From Sphingomonas carotinifaciens (GTDB lineage Bacteria; Pseudomonadota; Alphaproteobacteria; Sphingomonadales; Sphingomonadaceae): a stretch of DNA of 64,000 nt. The stretch spans positions 248,001-312,000 of the forward strand of contig NZ_WSUT01000001.1 in assembly GCF_009789535.1 (NCBI RefSeq). Reading direction: 5' to 3'. Positions 27,323 through 36,245 of the stretch are shown here, piece after piece (within the stretch, counting starts at the first letter, position 1; the number at the start of each line of letters is the position of its first letter). A program made the position numbers and the translations under genes. Below the pieces are notes generated by a model. The model had not been told where the DNA came from, did no database searches, and saw only the letters and a list, made by a program, of their open reading frames with translations.

Positions 27323-28207
27323 CTATTGTGGCAGCAGGCGGGGAAACTCAGCCGGCACCTCGCGCGCGAGGAATCCGATCGGGCCGCTGGTGGTGGCGAC
27401 CCGCCGGCCGCTCTGGCCGTGCAGCCATACGCCCCATCCCGTCGCCTCCAGCGGCGGGGCGCCGCGCGACAACAGGCCGGCGATGGCCCCGGCCAGCACG
27501 TCGCCCGATCCGCCCGTCGCCAACCCGGTGCCGCCCCCGCCATAATGGAGCAGCGTTCCGTCCGGCCCGGCGATCACGGTGTCGCTGCCCTTCAGGGCGA
27601 CGACCGCGCCATAATGCGCCGCGACCTCGACGGCGATGCCGGCCGGGTCGTCGGCCACCGCATCTTCGTCACGCCCGGTCAGCACCGCCATCTCGCCGTG
27701 ATGCGGGGTCAGCACCCATTGCCCGGCAAAGCCGGCAAGCTCCGCGCGCAAGGCCTTGATGCAGCCGATCGCCATCGCATCGACCACCAGCATCATGTCG
27801 TCGCGCCGCTGGCCGGCCACCATGCGCAGGATGCGCGACGACGCCTCCGGGCTGCCGATGCCGGGCCCGATGACCAGCGTGTCGCACCCGTTGATCGCCG
27901 CCTCCAGCGTGTCGACCGCATCGATATGGATTTCGCCGTCCGCGTCCTCAGGCAAAGCGATCGCGGCCGCCTCCGGCACCAGCAGGCCCAGCATCGTCGC
28001 GGCGGAGGCGATCGTCGCCATCTGCAACTTGCCCGCACCGACGCGCAGTGCCGCCTCCCCGGTCAGGCGCAGCGCGCCCGGCACGCGTGCCGAACCCCCG
28101 ATCGCCAGCACCTTGCCGCGGCTGTTCTTGGTCGTGCCCCGCCCGTGGACCGGGGCGGGATTGGCGGAAATCCAGGCGCTGTCCAGCGGGGTCATCCGGT
28201 CGCTCAT
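27323..28207 (-). CDS. nnrD: ADP-dependent NAD(P)H-hydrate dehydratase
   Basis: 294 residues. A carbohydrate-kinase-like fold with KNSRGKVLAIGGSARVPGALRLTGEAALRVGAGK at the N-terminus, the TPHHGEMAVLTG motif and the nucleotide-binding GTGLATGGSGDVLAG. It repairs hydrated NADH and NADPH using ADP. It lacks the fused epimerase domain found in some NnrE-NnrD proteins; no separate epimerase is nearby. Overlaps the upstream phosphatase gene by 4 nt. Confidence 0.9.
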   Translation of the reverse strand: MSDRMTPLDSAWISANPAPVHGRGTTKNSRGKVLAIGGSARVPGALRLTGEAALRVGAGKLQMATIASAATMLGLLVPEAAAIALPEDADGEIHIDAVDTLEAAINGCDTLVIGPGIGSPEASSRILRMVAGQRRDDMMLVVDAMAIGCIKALRAELAGFAGQWVLTPHHGEMAVLTGRDEDAVADDPAGIAVEVAAHYGAVVALKGSDTVIAGPDGTLLHYGGGGTGLATGGSGDVLAGAIAGLLSRGAPPLEATGWGVWLHGQSGRRVATTSGPIGFLAREVPAEFPRLLPQ

Positions 28208-28974
28208 CCGCGCACCCCCGCCGTCCGCTCGGGCTCGGCCGTCACCGGCACCGCATCGTCGCTCACCACATCGTTGTAGCGGACGAGCGTCAGCCCGCCG
28301 CCCGGATCGGCGCGATATTCGGTGACGGAGCAGTTGGCGACGTCACCCTGCCGGTCGATTGCCAGGATCTCCTCCTCGGACATATTCTCGATCACATAGC
28401 GCAGGCACAGCACGACCACCTGATGCGCGACGATCATCACCCGCCGCCCGGCATGGTGCAGCGCGATCGTATCCATCAGCGAGCGGAGGCGCAGCACCAC
28501 GTCGCACCAGCTCTCCCCGCCGGGCGGCCGGTGGTAGAATTTGCCGAGCAACCGGCGAAACTCCGCCTGATCGGGATAAACGGCGGCGACGCCGCTGGTG
28601 GTCAGCCCGTCGAGGATGCCGAACTCCTTTTCGCGCAACCGCTCGTCGACGCAGATCGGCGCACCCTCGTCGGTGCCGCCATGATCGCGGAACAATTGCG
28701 CGGTATGGCAGGCGCGGACATAGGGCGAGGCAAGGATGATGTCCGGCCGGTCGTCGGGATCGGCCTGCGCGAACCTTGTGCCGAGCGCCGCCGCCTGTTC
28801 CTCCCCGCGCGGCGACAGCATGATATCCACGTCCCGCGCCGCCAACTCGATGCGGTCGGCACCGCTGGCCTGCGCGGCATCGCGCGCGACATTGCCGGCG
28901 CTCTCACCGTGCCGGACGATCCACAGCCGGCGGGGCCAATGCAGTGCATTCCGTGGTTCCAAGTCCTTCAACAT
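28204..28974 (-). CDS. Histidine phosphatase family protein
   Basis: 256 residues. Phosphoglycerate-mutase-like fold: LWIVRHGESAGNV carries the phospho-accepting His; later EKEFGILDG and RVMIVAHQVVVLCLRY with the second catalytic His. Substrate not identifiable. In an apparent operon with the broken ATP-grasp gene upstream (12 nt gap) and the NAD(P)HX dehydratase downstream (4-nt overlap). Confidence 0.88.
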   Translation of the reverse strand: MLKDLEPRNALHWPRRLWIVRHGESAGNVARDAAQASGADRIELAARDVDIMLSPRGEEQAAALGTRFAQADPDDRPDIILASPYVRACHTAQLFRDHGGTDEGAPICVDERLREKEFGILDGLTTSGVAAVYPDQAEFRRLLGKFYHRPPGGESWCDVVLRLRSLMDTIALHHAGRRVMIVAHQVVVLCLRYVIENMSEEEILAIDRQGDVANCSVTEYRADPGGGLTLVRYNDVVSDDAVPVTAEPERTAGVRG

Positions 28975-28986
28975 CCACGCGTCTCC

Positions 28987-30098
28987 CTAAGGATGGGACA
29001 AGCGCGCGACGGACGCCGGCGTTCCTTCGCGGTTCGCGCCCAGCGCCTGCATCAGCGTGTCGCTGTACCAGCGATGCGTGGGGTTCACCCGGTCGACACC
29101 CGCGGCGGCGGGCGCGATGCCGAGCGCTGCGGCCGGGGTAAAGGTCAGCTCGCCGAAATAGATGCCGTCGGCGCCGTCATACAGGTCGACCCGCACGAAA
29201 TCGAAGGGCGCGGACAAGGCCCGCGCGGCATCGATCATCGCGGCGATCCGCTCCGGCGCGGCCAGCCGGAAACCGGCGGGTGCGACCAGCCCGTCCGCGT
29301 CATCCAGGGGGGCAAAGTCGGGCAGGCGCAACAACCGGCTCCACGCCGCGCCGAAGGTGCGACCAGCCCGTCCGCGTCATCCAGGGGGGCAAAGTCGGGC
29401 AGGCGCAACAACCGGCTCCACGCCGCGCCGAAGCGGCCATGATCGACCTGGGCGAGCAGCGGCTCGCCGTGGACGCAGTGGAACTTGTAGTCGTCGGGCG
29501 GGCCGCTCGCCCTCGCCGGCACCATCGCCTCGACGATGATCGTCTTGGGCAGGCGCCAATATTGCATCTCGCGCAGGATCGTCGCGTAGTCGCGCCGGGC
29601 AAGGTCGTGAAGCGCGCGCACCTCGCGTTCGGAGGGAGCATGGCGCAAGAATGTCGCCGCACCGCTGGCATGTCCGGGCTTGGCGATCGCGTCGCGGCCG
29701 ACAAAGGGCTGCAACCGCGCCCATAGATGTTCGGGCGACGGCAGTTCGGCGACGGGGATCACCGCCAGCGTTTCGGCCGTGCGCAAGGCCGGGGCCAGCC
29801 GCTGCGCCTCGATCTTGGCGCGATCCTTGGCAACGAAGCGGCGGTGCAGCGCCGACCAGTCGGGTTCGATCATCCGTGCGAAGATCACGTCGTTGATCGT
29901 CGCGGCGGCATCGCCGGGAGACAGCGGCCACCGACCGAACCGGCGGGCGAAATGCGGGCCGGCGATCAGATGGTTGAACGCGCGCGTCATCGGCGCGTCC
30001 CGTCGGAATCGTTCCCATGCCGGCCCCGAAAGATCGTCGTCGGTGGCGGGAAACGGAAGCTGGCGCAATGCGGGGTCCTTCGGCGGGGGATGCCACAA
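28987..30098 (-). pseudogene. TupA-like ATP-grasp protein gene disrupted by a 77-bp tandem duplication
   Basis: The upstream frame (from ATG 30098) encodes a TupA-like ATP-grasp protein: RRFVAKDRAKIEAQRL, GRDAIAKPGHASGAAT, TIIVEAMVPA, YKFHCVHGEPLLAQVDHG. After the repeat it changes frame and ends in non-homologous residues at 29235. The proper C-terminus (FDFVRVDLYDGADGIYFGELTFTP) continues in another frame to 28987. The cause is a perfect duplication of 77 nt (29280-29356 and 29357-29433); 77 is not a multiple of 3. Removing one copy restores a single frame of 344 residues. Such enzymes often ligate amino acids or sugars in cell-surface polymer synthesis. It may be a real mutation, a reversible switch or an assembly artefact. 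Confidence 0.85.
29279..29433. repeat. Perfect 77-bp direct tandem duplication
   Basis: Copy 1 is 29280-29356 and copy 2 is 29357-29433; both begin GTGCGACCAG and end GCGCCGAAG, with no mismatch. The periodicity extends 1 nt further left (29279). It lies inside the ATP-grasp gene and shifts its frame. Confidence 0.97.
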
Positions 30099-30129
30099 CG
30101 CCTTGTGCCCCCGGTCGTCTCCCGATGCC

Positions 30130-31818
30130 TCAGCGCTCCGCGAGCATGACGAGGGCGACGCCCTGGCGCGGCAAATCGAAGGTGGCGACCGCCGCGCCGT
30201 TCGCCCCGGCTTTCAGCACGACTGGTTGCGGCTGCATCACCGATGCCGCCTCCAGCGCGGCATATTGCGTCGCATCGGGATTCAGCGGTGCGCCCATCCT
30301 CTTCCACGCGGCAAAGGCGTTGCCATGGGCGTCGTCCACCCGCAGGATCGTCGCCGTCCCGCCCTGCCGCCCGCGCACCGTCAGTCGGATCGCGGCCGGC
30401 GGTCCGGCGACATCGTCGTCATGATAATGCCATACCAGCACCGCGGTGCGCCCGTCCGCCAGCCGCGTCGCGATGGTCCCGATATCGGCCGCCCCGCGCA
30501 CGCCCTCTGCGACGATCCGGTCGAGCGGCACCTGTGCATCGCTCACCGCATGCAGCCGCTCCGGCCCGAGCTGCGCGAACAGGCGGAAGACGTTCAGCAC
30601 CGGCAGCGCGACGCCGTTGGAGGCGAGCTGGCGATAGCCGGCGAACCAGGGCTGATCCTCGAACTCGAACGACCAGGACAATACGCCGTCCAGGTTCACC
30701 TGCCGCCGTACCGCCAGTTCCCAGATGCGCGCGAAGCTGGCCGCGGTGTAGCTGGAATACATGGTACCGTTGCGATAGGCGTTTTCTGGCCCCGGACAGG
30801 CGGCGCACCCCTCGGGATCGCTTTCGCCGATCACCACTGGTTTCGCGGCGAGCGCCGGGATCGCGGTGACTTTCACGAACCCGCGGTCGACCTCCTTCAG
30901 ATGGGTGGAAATGCCCATGCGGACATGGCCGTTGACGAAGCTGGGCTGCCCCTTGGCGTGAAAGGCCAGGAAATCGGTCGGCGTGCCGATCCGGCCGGTG
31001 GCGTAATTGGTGCCCGACGTCATATGGCGCAGGAAATCGTCCATGAACTGGCCGCCCGCCCCCGCCGAGTCAGGCCCACCGACCCGCGCCGTCGGCAAGG
31101 CGCGCCGCACCCCGTCCACCGCATAATCGTGCAGCTTGTAGAAATCCTCGCGCGGCGCCTGCCAGTAATAGCCGTTCGCCTCGTTCCATACCTCGAAATA
31201 CCAGCGCTCCACCTCGGCCCGGCCGTAGCGCGCGACATTGTGGCGGGTCCATTCATAGACCAGCGTGCGCCACTTGTCGTAACTCTTGGGCGGATAGGCC
31301 CAGCCCGAGATGATGTTTTTGTAATCGAAGCCGGGGCGCCAGCCATGCTGATAGGGGGTGCCCGGCGGTGCCGATGACATCGCCTCCGGCATGAAGCCGA
31401 TCTGGAGATAGGGGCGCACCCCACGCGCCAGATAGGTGTCGATGATCCGGTCGACATGGGTCCAGTCATATACCGGCTTGCCATCCCTGGTCTCGGTATA
31501 GACGTTGGTGCTGCCCCATTTGAACGATGCGGTGCCGTCGCCGGTGTTGAGCAGGTTGTGCGCGCGGAAGAACACGTCGCCGGTGCGCAGCTTGCCCAGC
31601 TCCACCAGCAGCTTGCGGCCATCCTTCATGGTCGCGTAATTCGGCTCGTCCGCTCCGAAGAAGCGCCACACCGGGGGCAAGGTGCCCTCCACCCGGTCGG
31701 CGTCCACCGTAATCGCCACCGGGCGAGGCCGGGCAGCGCTCTGTGCCGATGCCGGTGCCGGTGGCGCCAGCGACAGGCAGGCGGCCGCAAAAGCCGCCGC
31801 GCAACGGATCATCGACAT
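30130..31818 (-). CDS. Glycoside hydrolase family 39 protein (beta-xylosidase-like)
   Basis: 562 residues from ATG 31818; the longer frame from 31920 lacks a signal. Signal peptide (AAAFAAACLSLAPPAPASA). GH39 (beta/alpha)8 barrel: FFGADEPNYATMKDG, then WYFEVWNEANGYYW containing the acid/base Glu after Asn, and GVLSWSFEFEDQPWFAGYRQ near the second active-site region. A C-terminal beta-sandwich begins around residue 480. Family members release xylose or act on other beta-linked pentosides. Divergent from the TonB receptor-GH53-GH115 operon, so probably one utilisation locus. Confidence 0.85.
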   Translation of the reverse strand: MSMIRCAAAFAAACLSLAPPAPASAQSAARPRPVAITVDADRVEGTLPPVWRFFGADEPNYATMKDGRKLLVELGKLRTGDVFFRAHNLLNTGDGTASFKWGSTNVYTETRDGKPVYDWTHVDRIIDTYLARGVRPYLQIGFMPEAMSSAPPGTPYQHGWRPGFDYKNIISGWAYPPKSYDKWRTLVYEWTRHNVARYGRAEVERWYFEVWNEANGYYWQAPREDFYKLHDYAVDGVRRALPTARVGGPDSAGAGGQFMDDFLRHMTSGTNYATGRIGTPTDFLAFHAKGQPSFVNGHVRMGISTHLKEVDRGFVKVTAIPALAAKPVVIGESDPEGCAACPGPENAYRNGTMYSSYTAASFARIWELAVRRQVNLDGVLSWSFEFEDQPWFAGYRQLASNGVALPVLNVFRLFAQLGPERLHAVSDAQVPLDRIVAEGVRGAADIGTIATRLADGRTAVLVWHYHDDDVAGPPAAIRLTVRGRQGGTATILRVDDAHGNAFAAWKRMGAPLNPDATQYAALEAASVMQPQPVVLKAGANGAAVATFDLPRQGVALVMLAER

Positions 31819-32031
31819 GGACGCCCCTCCCTCTGCCCGGCACCTTTGATGCCGATTTCTGCCATCTATGACCCAAGCGACCGGGCGGTACAATCGCGGG
31901 GGCGGCGGAAAACGATGCAAAAGGAGAGAAGTAATTTCGATATAGCAAAGGCTTAATTTGTATGATATTGTGGTTTAACATATCACATAATGGGACAGCG
32001 CAAAGCGGTTCCGATCAGGGAGAGGAATGCG
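31819..32031. promoter_or_regulatory. Divergent promoter region of the glycan utilisation locus with candidate operator
   Basis: 213 nt between the GH39 and TonB-receptor start codons, clearly AT-rich around 31930-31990. It contains the inverted repeat TGATAT (31963-31968) N11 ATATCA (31980-31985), about 46 nt before the receptor ATG, placed where a repressor or activator could control both directions. No cognate regulator gene is in the window. Confidence 0.4.
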
Positions 32032-35001
32032 ATGAAGCAGTTCCAGACGCGCGACTGGGTTCGCGTCACCATGTCGCTGGGAGTTTCGACCTGGGCACTG
32101 ACCGCCGCTGCGGCCGTCGCGCAGGTCGCCAACCCCGTGCCGACCCCGGCCGGCAACGATACCGAACGGCCGGAGGAAGTGTCCGAACCCGACATCGTCG
32201 TCACCGGTTTCCGCGCCGCCCTGAACAGCGCGCTGAACCAGAAGCGGCGCGAAACCGCCGCGGTCGACAGCATCGTCGCCGACGACATCGGCAAGTTCCC
32301 CGATTCAAACCTCGCCGAATCGATGCAGCGTATTCCGGGTGTCGCCCTTGCCCGCGGCGATGGCGGCGAAGGGCGCAACATCTCGGTCCGTGGCCTCGGC
32401 GCCGCCTTCACCCGCGTGCGCATCAACGGCATGGAGGGTACCGCACAGACCGGATCGTCCGACATCTACGGCGCCGGCAACAACGGCCGCAGCTTCGACT
32501 TCAACGTGTTTCCGACCGAAATCTTCTCGGCCCTGTCGGTGCGCAAAACGCCGTCCGCCGATGTGGAAGACGGCTCGCTGGGTGCCACCGTTGATCTGAA
32601 CGCGCCCAAGCCGCTCGACAACAACGAGGATTTCGTGCTGACCGCCACGGCGCGCGGCATCTACAACGAATTGTCGAAAAAGGTCGATCCGCGCGCCTCG
32701 CTGCTCGTGTCCAAGAGCTTTGCCGATGGCACCTTCGGCGTCCTGGCCTCGGGCGCTTATCAGAAGCGGCATCTGCGCGAGGTCGGCTATTCCGCCGTCG
32801 ACATCCTGTCGGCCAATACCAATGGCGGCTTCTGTTCGCCGGTCGGCTTCGCCCCCGTCAACCCGGCGGTCGGCAACAAGGGGGCGACCGCCACCCTGTG
32901 CAGCACCGGCAATCCCCGCACCAGCACGGTTGCCGCCTATCAGACGATCCAGAACCTGCGCCGCGCCGACCTGCCCAATACACCGGGCAGCGGCGCCTTC
33001 CTGCCGCGTCTGCCCCGCTATCTGAACTCGGAACAGGATCAGGAACGCATCGGCGGCACCGTCACCTTCCAGTTCAAGCCCGACGATGCCACCGACATCT
33101 CGCTCGACCTGCTCTATTCGCGGTTCGAGGTCACGCGGCGCGACAACTATATCGCCGGCATCTCGTTCGGCCGCTCGATCGCCAATAACGGCCAGCCGAT
33201 GGTCTCGGTCCGCGACATCGCGTTCGACGGCAACGGCTCGCTGGTCAACGCCACGTTCGACGGCGTCGACGTCCGCTCCGAAGGGCTGGTCGACAATTTC
33301 GTGTCGACCTTCAAGCAGGCGAACCTCAACTTCAAGCGCAGCCTGACCGATACGCTGGAGGTCAGCGGACTGGTCGGCCTCAACCAGTCGATCTGGGACG
33401 GGCGCAAGCGGCTCCAGACCTTCATGGACGTGATCGACAGCGACAATTTCACGCTGAATGCGCGCAACGGGTCGACGCCGGCGATCGGCTTCGGCTTCGA
33501 CGTCGCCGATCCCAACAACTATTCCTATGCGCCGTCGCTGGCCGACGGCACCGTGCTGGGCGGCTTCAGCTATCAGGGCAAGCCGTCGAAGAACGACACC
33601 AAGAACCTGACCGGCGAAGTGAACGTCGCCTGGAAGGCGGGCGACGACCTGACGATCAAGGCGGGCGGCCAGTACCGCGAAAGCGATTTCCTTTCCACCT
33701 TCCTGCGTCCGTTCAACGCCGACACGGTGGTGCGCGCGCTGCCCGCGGGCACCACCCTTGCCAGCATCACCCGCCAGGTCACCGGCGTCGGCGGCCTGTG
33801 GGGCAATGGCGCGCCGGACAGTTGGGCGGCGATCGATCCCGACAAATGGGCGCAGACCTTCGGCTTCGACGCGGTGCGCTATTGCGGGGTCGAATGCGGC
33901 GGCGGGCGCTCACGCGTGCGCGAGGAGATCAAGAGCGCCTATATCATGGGCACCTTCGACCTGGGCGACCGCTACGGCGTCGGCCTTCGCGGCGATGTCG
34001 GCGTGCGCTACGTCAAGACCGACATGCGCGCCTCGGGCATCATCGCGGTGGCCCCGCCCGCGGGTGTGACCTCGCCGACCAATCTGGTCGGCCAATATGC
34101 GGTCGCCTACAACGCCTATGACGACTGGCTGCCCTCGGTGAACTTCGTGGTGGAGCCGGTGCAGAACCTGCTGGTCCGCCTGTCCGCCGCCAAGGTGCTG
34201 GCACGGCCCGAACTGGGGCTGCTGACCCCGACCAGCGGCGTCAACCCGATCACCCGCGTCGGCAACATCAACAACCCGTTCCTGGACCCCATTCGCGCCG
34301 ACACGTTCGATGCGGCGGTGGAATGGTATTTCCGTCCCGGATCGCTGCTGTCCGTCGCTTATTTCCGCAAGAACATCAAAAGCTTCATCCAGAACGTCAA
34401 CAGCCAGATCCCGTTCAACCAGCTTGGGCTGCCCAACGCCCTGCTGGAAAATTCGAACACCGCGCCCGACGAGCTCTTCACCGTGTCGCAGCCGTTCAAC
34501 ACGCCCGGCGGCCCGCTGGAGGGCGTGGAGCTGAACGCGCAGGTGCCGCTTACCTTCCTGCCCGGCTTCCTGCGCAATTTCGGCTTCCTGGCCAACTATA
34601 CCCGGGTCACCTCCACGATCCGCTACATCCTCGCCAGCGTGAACGGCGTACCTACCGTCACCACCACCGCGGACCTGGTCGGCCTGTCCAAGAACACCGC
34701 CTCCGGCACCCTCTATTATGAGGACGACCGCTTCAGCATCCGCAGCACCGCCAACTACCGCGACCGCTTCATCCGCGGCATCCCCGCCTCGCCGGGCAGC
34801 GATCTTCAGGGCAACGCCCCGACCCTCTACGTCGACGCCTCCGCCTCCTACAACCTCACCGACCGCATCAAGCTGATCGTCGAGGCCCAGAACCTCACCG
34901 ACGAACAGAACCGCCTTTATACCGACAGCGTGCGCCAGGACACGTTGTTCGAGACGCGGATCGGCCGCACCGTGACGGTCGGCGTCACCTTCCGCCTGTG
35001 A
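32032..35001 (+). CDS. TonB-dependent receptor for a plant-derived oligosaccharide
   Basis: 989 residues from ATG 32032 (AGGGAGAGG upstream). Signal sequence with LGVSTWALTAAAAVAQ, then a TonB-box-like region EPDIVVTGFRAAL, plug domain ADDIGKFPDSNLAESMQRIPGVALARG and RNISVRGLGAAFTRVRINGMEG, and a long beta-barrel ending in RIGRTVTVGVTFRL. The plug signatures are those of the large carbohydrate-type receptors of Caulobacterales, Xanthomonadales and sphingomonads. It imports substrate across the outer membrane. Its stop overlaps the GH53 start (GTGA), indicating one operon, and this suggests galactan or arabinogalactan oligomers as cargo. Confidence 0.92.
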   Translation: MKQFQTRDWVRVTMSLGVSTWALTAAAAVAQVANPVPTPAGNDTERPEEVSEPDIVVTGFRAALNSALNQKRRETAAVDSIVADDIGKFPDSNLAESMQRIPGVALARGDGGEGRNISVRGLGAAFTRVRINGMEGTAQTGSSDIYGAGNNGRSFDFNVFPTEIFSALSVRKTPSADVEDGSLGATVDLNAPKPLDNNEDFVLTATARGIYNELSKKVDPRASLLVSKSFADGTFGVLASGAYQKRHLREVGYSAVDILSANTNGGFCSPVGFAPVNPAVGNKGATATLCSTGNPRTSTVAAYQTIQNLRRADLPNTPGSGAFLPRLPRYLNSEQDQERIGGTVTFQFKPDDATDISLDLLYSRFEVTRRDNYIAGISFGRSIANNGQPMVSVRDIAFDGNGSLVNATFDGVDVRSEGLVDNFVSTFKQANLNFKRSLTDTLEVSGLVGLNQSIWDGRKRLQTFMDVIDSDNFTLNARNGSTPAIGFGFDVADPNNYSYAPSLADGTVLGGFSYQGKPSKNDTKNLTGEVNVAWKAGDDLTIKAGGQYRESDFLSTFLRPFNADTVVRALPAGTTLASITRQVTGVGGLWGNGAPDSWAAIDPDKWAQTFGFDAVRYCGVECGGGRSRVREEIKSAYIMGTFDLGDRYGVGLRGDVGVRYVKTDMRASGIIAVAPPAGVTSPTNLVGQYAVAYNAYDDWLPSVNFVVEPVQNLLVRLSAAKVLARPELGLLTPTSGVNPITRVGNINNPFLDPIRADTFDAAVEWYFRPGSLLSVAYFRKNIKSFIQNVNSQIPFNQLGLPNALLENSNTAPDELFTVSQPFNTPGGPLEGVELNAQVPLTFLPGFLRNFGFLANYTRVTSTIRYILASVNGVPTVTTTADLVGLSKNTASGTLYYEDDRFSIRSTANYRDRFIRGIPASPGSDLQGNAPTLYVDASASYNLTDRIKLIVEAQNLTDEQNRLYTDSVRQDTLFETRIGRTVTVGVTFRL

Positions 35002-36245
35002 CGCGGCAGGCGCCTGCTGCCCGGCCGACGCGACGCGCGACGCTGGGCCTGCTCGCGGCGGGCATGGCGCTGCCGGCGCGATTGCCCGCCGCCGCGCCCG
35101 CCACCGCACCCGCCGGTGGCGCCCGGCCCGGCGCCTATATGCTGGGCGCCGACATATCCTGGGTGCCGGAGGACGAGGCGGCGGGCGCACGCTATTTTGA
35201 CGGCCCCGCGTCGCGCGACCCGATCGCGATCCTGCGCGATGCCGGGTTCAACTATATCCGGCTGCGCATCTTCGTCGATCCGGCGCGAGGCTATTCCGCG
35301 GCGGCGCCGGACCGGGCCTGGGGTGGCCTCCGCCAGACGGTGACGCTCGGCGCGCGCGTCAAGGCCGCGGGCATGGGGCTGGCGCTCAGCTTCCATTATT
35401 CGGACAGCTGGGCGGACCCGGAGCATCAGCGTCCACCCGCTGCCTGGGCGCAGTTCGGTCCCGCCGCGCTGGCCCGTGCGGTGGAGGCGCATACGCGCGA
35501 CACGCTGCGGGCGATGCGTGCAGGTGGCGCGCCCGTCGACATGGTCGTGATCGGGAACGAGATCACCTTTGGCATGCTCTGGCCGCAAGGCCGCGTCCGG
35601 CTGGCGGCGACCACGGGCAATCCCGTCACCGATGCCAATCACCGCGACGTCGGCGCGATCGGCGGTTTCGACGGGCTGGCCCAGTTCCTGCGCGCCGGGA
35701 TCGCCGGCGCACGCGCGGCCGAGCCGGGGGCGTTCATCCAGCTGCACAACCACCTCGGTCGCCGCTGGCCGGTGGTGCGCGAATGGACCGATGCGCTGGT
35801 CGCACGCGGGGTGGACTTCGACGTCATCGGCTTCTCCTGCTACCAGCAACTGGCGCAGGGCGACTGGCAGCGCACCTTTGACGCGTTTCTGGACCGCTAT
35901 CCCGACAAGGGGCTGCTCGTCGCGGAATATTCCAGCCGCAAACGCTACCTGAACGATCTCGTCCATGCGCTGCCCGGCAATCGGGGCTGGGGCACCTTCA
36001 TCTGGGAGCCGATCCGCCATCAGGAGGCGGTGTTCGACCGCAACGGGCGCAACGCAGGCGGCGGGCCGAAGCCCGATCTGCTGGCACAGGGGCTGAACGG
36101 TGCGGAGGCGCCGGGCGGCCTGATCGCCACCGCACCGCCAGCCCCCGTCCCGCCGCACCCCATGATGGGCGTGGGCGGCGATTATCATGCCAACGCACTG
36201 CTCGACACCTATCGGCGGATCGCGCACGATTATGGCCTTCGCTAG
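34998..36245 (+). CDS. Arabinogalactan endo-beta-1,4-galactanase (GH53)
   Basis: 415 residues. Tat-like signal (TRRATLGLLAAGMALPARLPAAAPA). GH53 barrel: YMLGADISWVPEDEAAG, DAGFNYIRLRIFVDP, LALSFHYSDSWADPEHQ, catalytic acid/base Glu in MVVIGNEITFGMLWPQG, and the nucleophile candidate in GLLVAEYSS. It cuts beta-1,4-galactan side chains of pectin (type I arabinogalactan). The length is usual for the family. Second gene of the TonB-receptor operon; its 3' end overlaps the GH115 gene by 14 nt. Confidence 0.9.
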   Translation: MTRQAPAARPTRRATLGLLAAGMALPARLPAAAPATAPAGGARPGAYMLGADISWVPEDEAAGARYFDGPASRDPIAILRDAGFNYIRLRIFVDPARGYSAAAPDRAWGGLRQTVTLGARVKAAGMGLALSFHYSDSWADPEHQRPPAAWAQFGPAALARAVEAHTRDTLRAMRAGGAPVDMVVIGNEITFGMLWPQGRVRLAATTGNPVTDANHRDVGAIGGFDGLAQFLRAGIAGARAAEPGAFIQLHNHLGRRWPVVREWTDALVARGVDFDVIGFSCYQQLAQGDWQRTFDAFLDRYPDKGLLVAEYSSRKRYLNDLVHALPGNRGWGTFIWEPIRHQEAVFDRNGRNAGGGPKPDLLAQGLNGAEAPGGLIATAPPAPVPPHPMMGVGGDYHANALLDTYRRIAHDYGLR

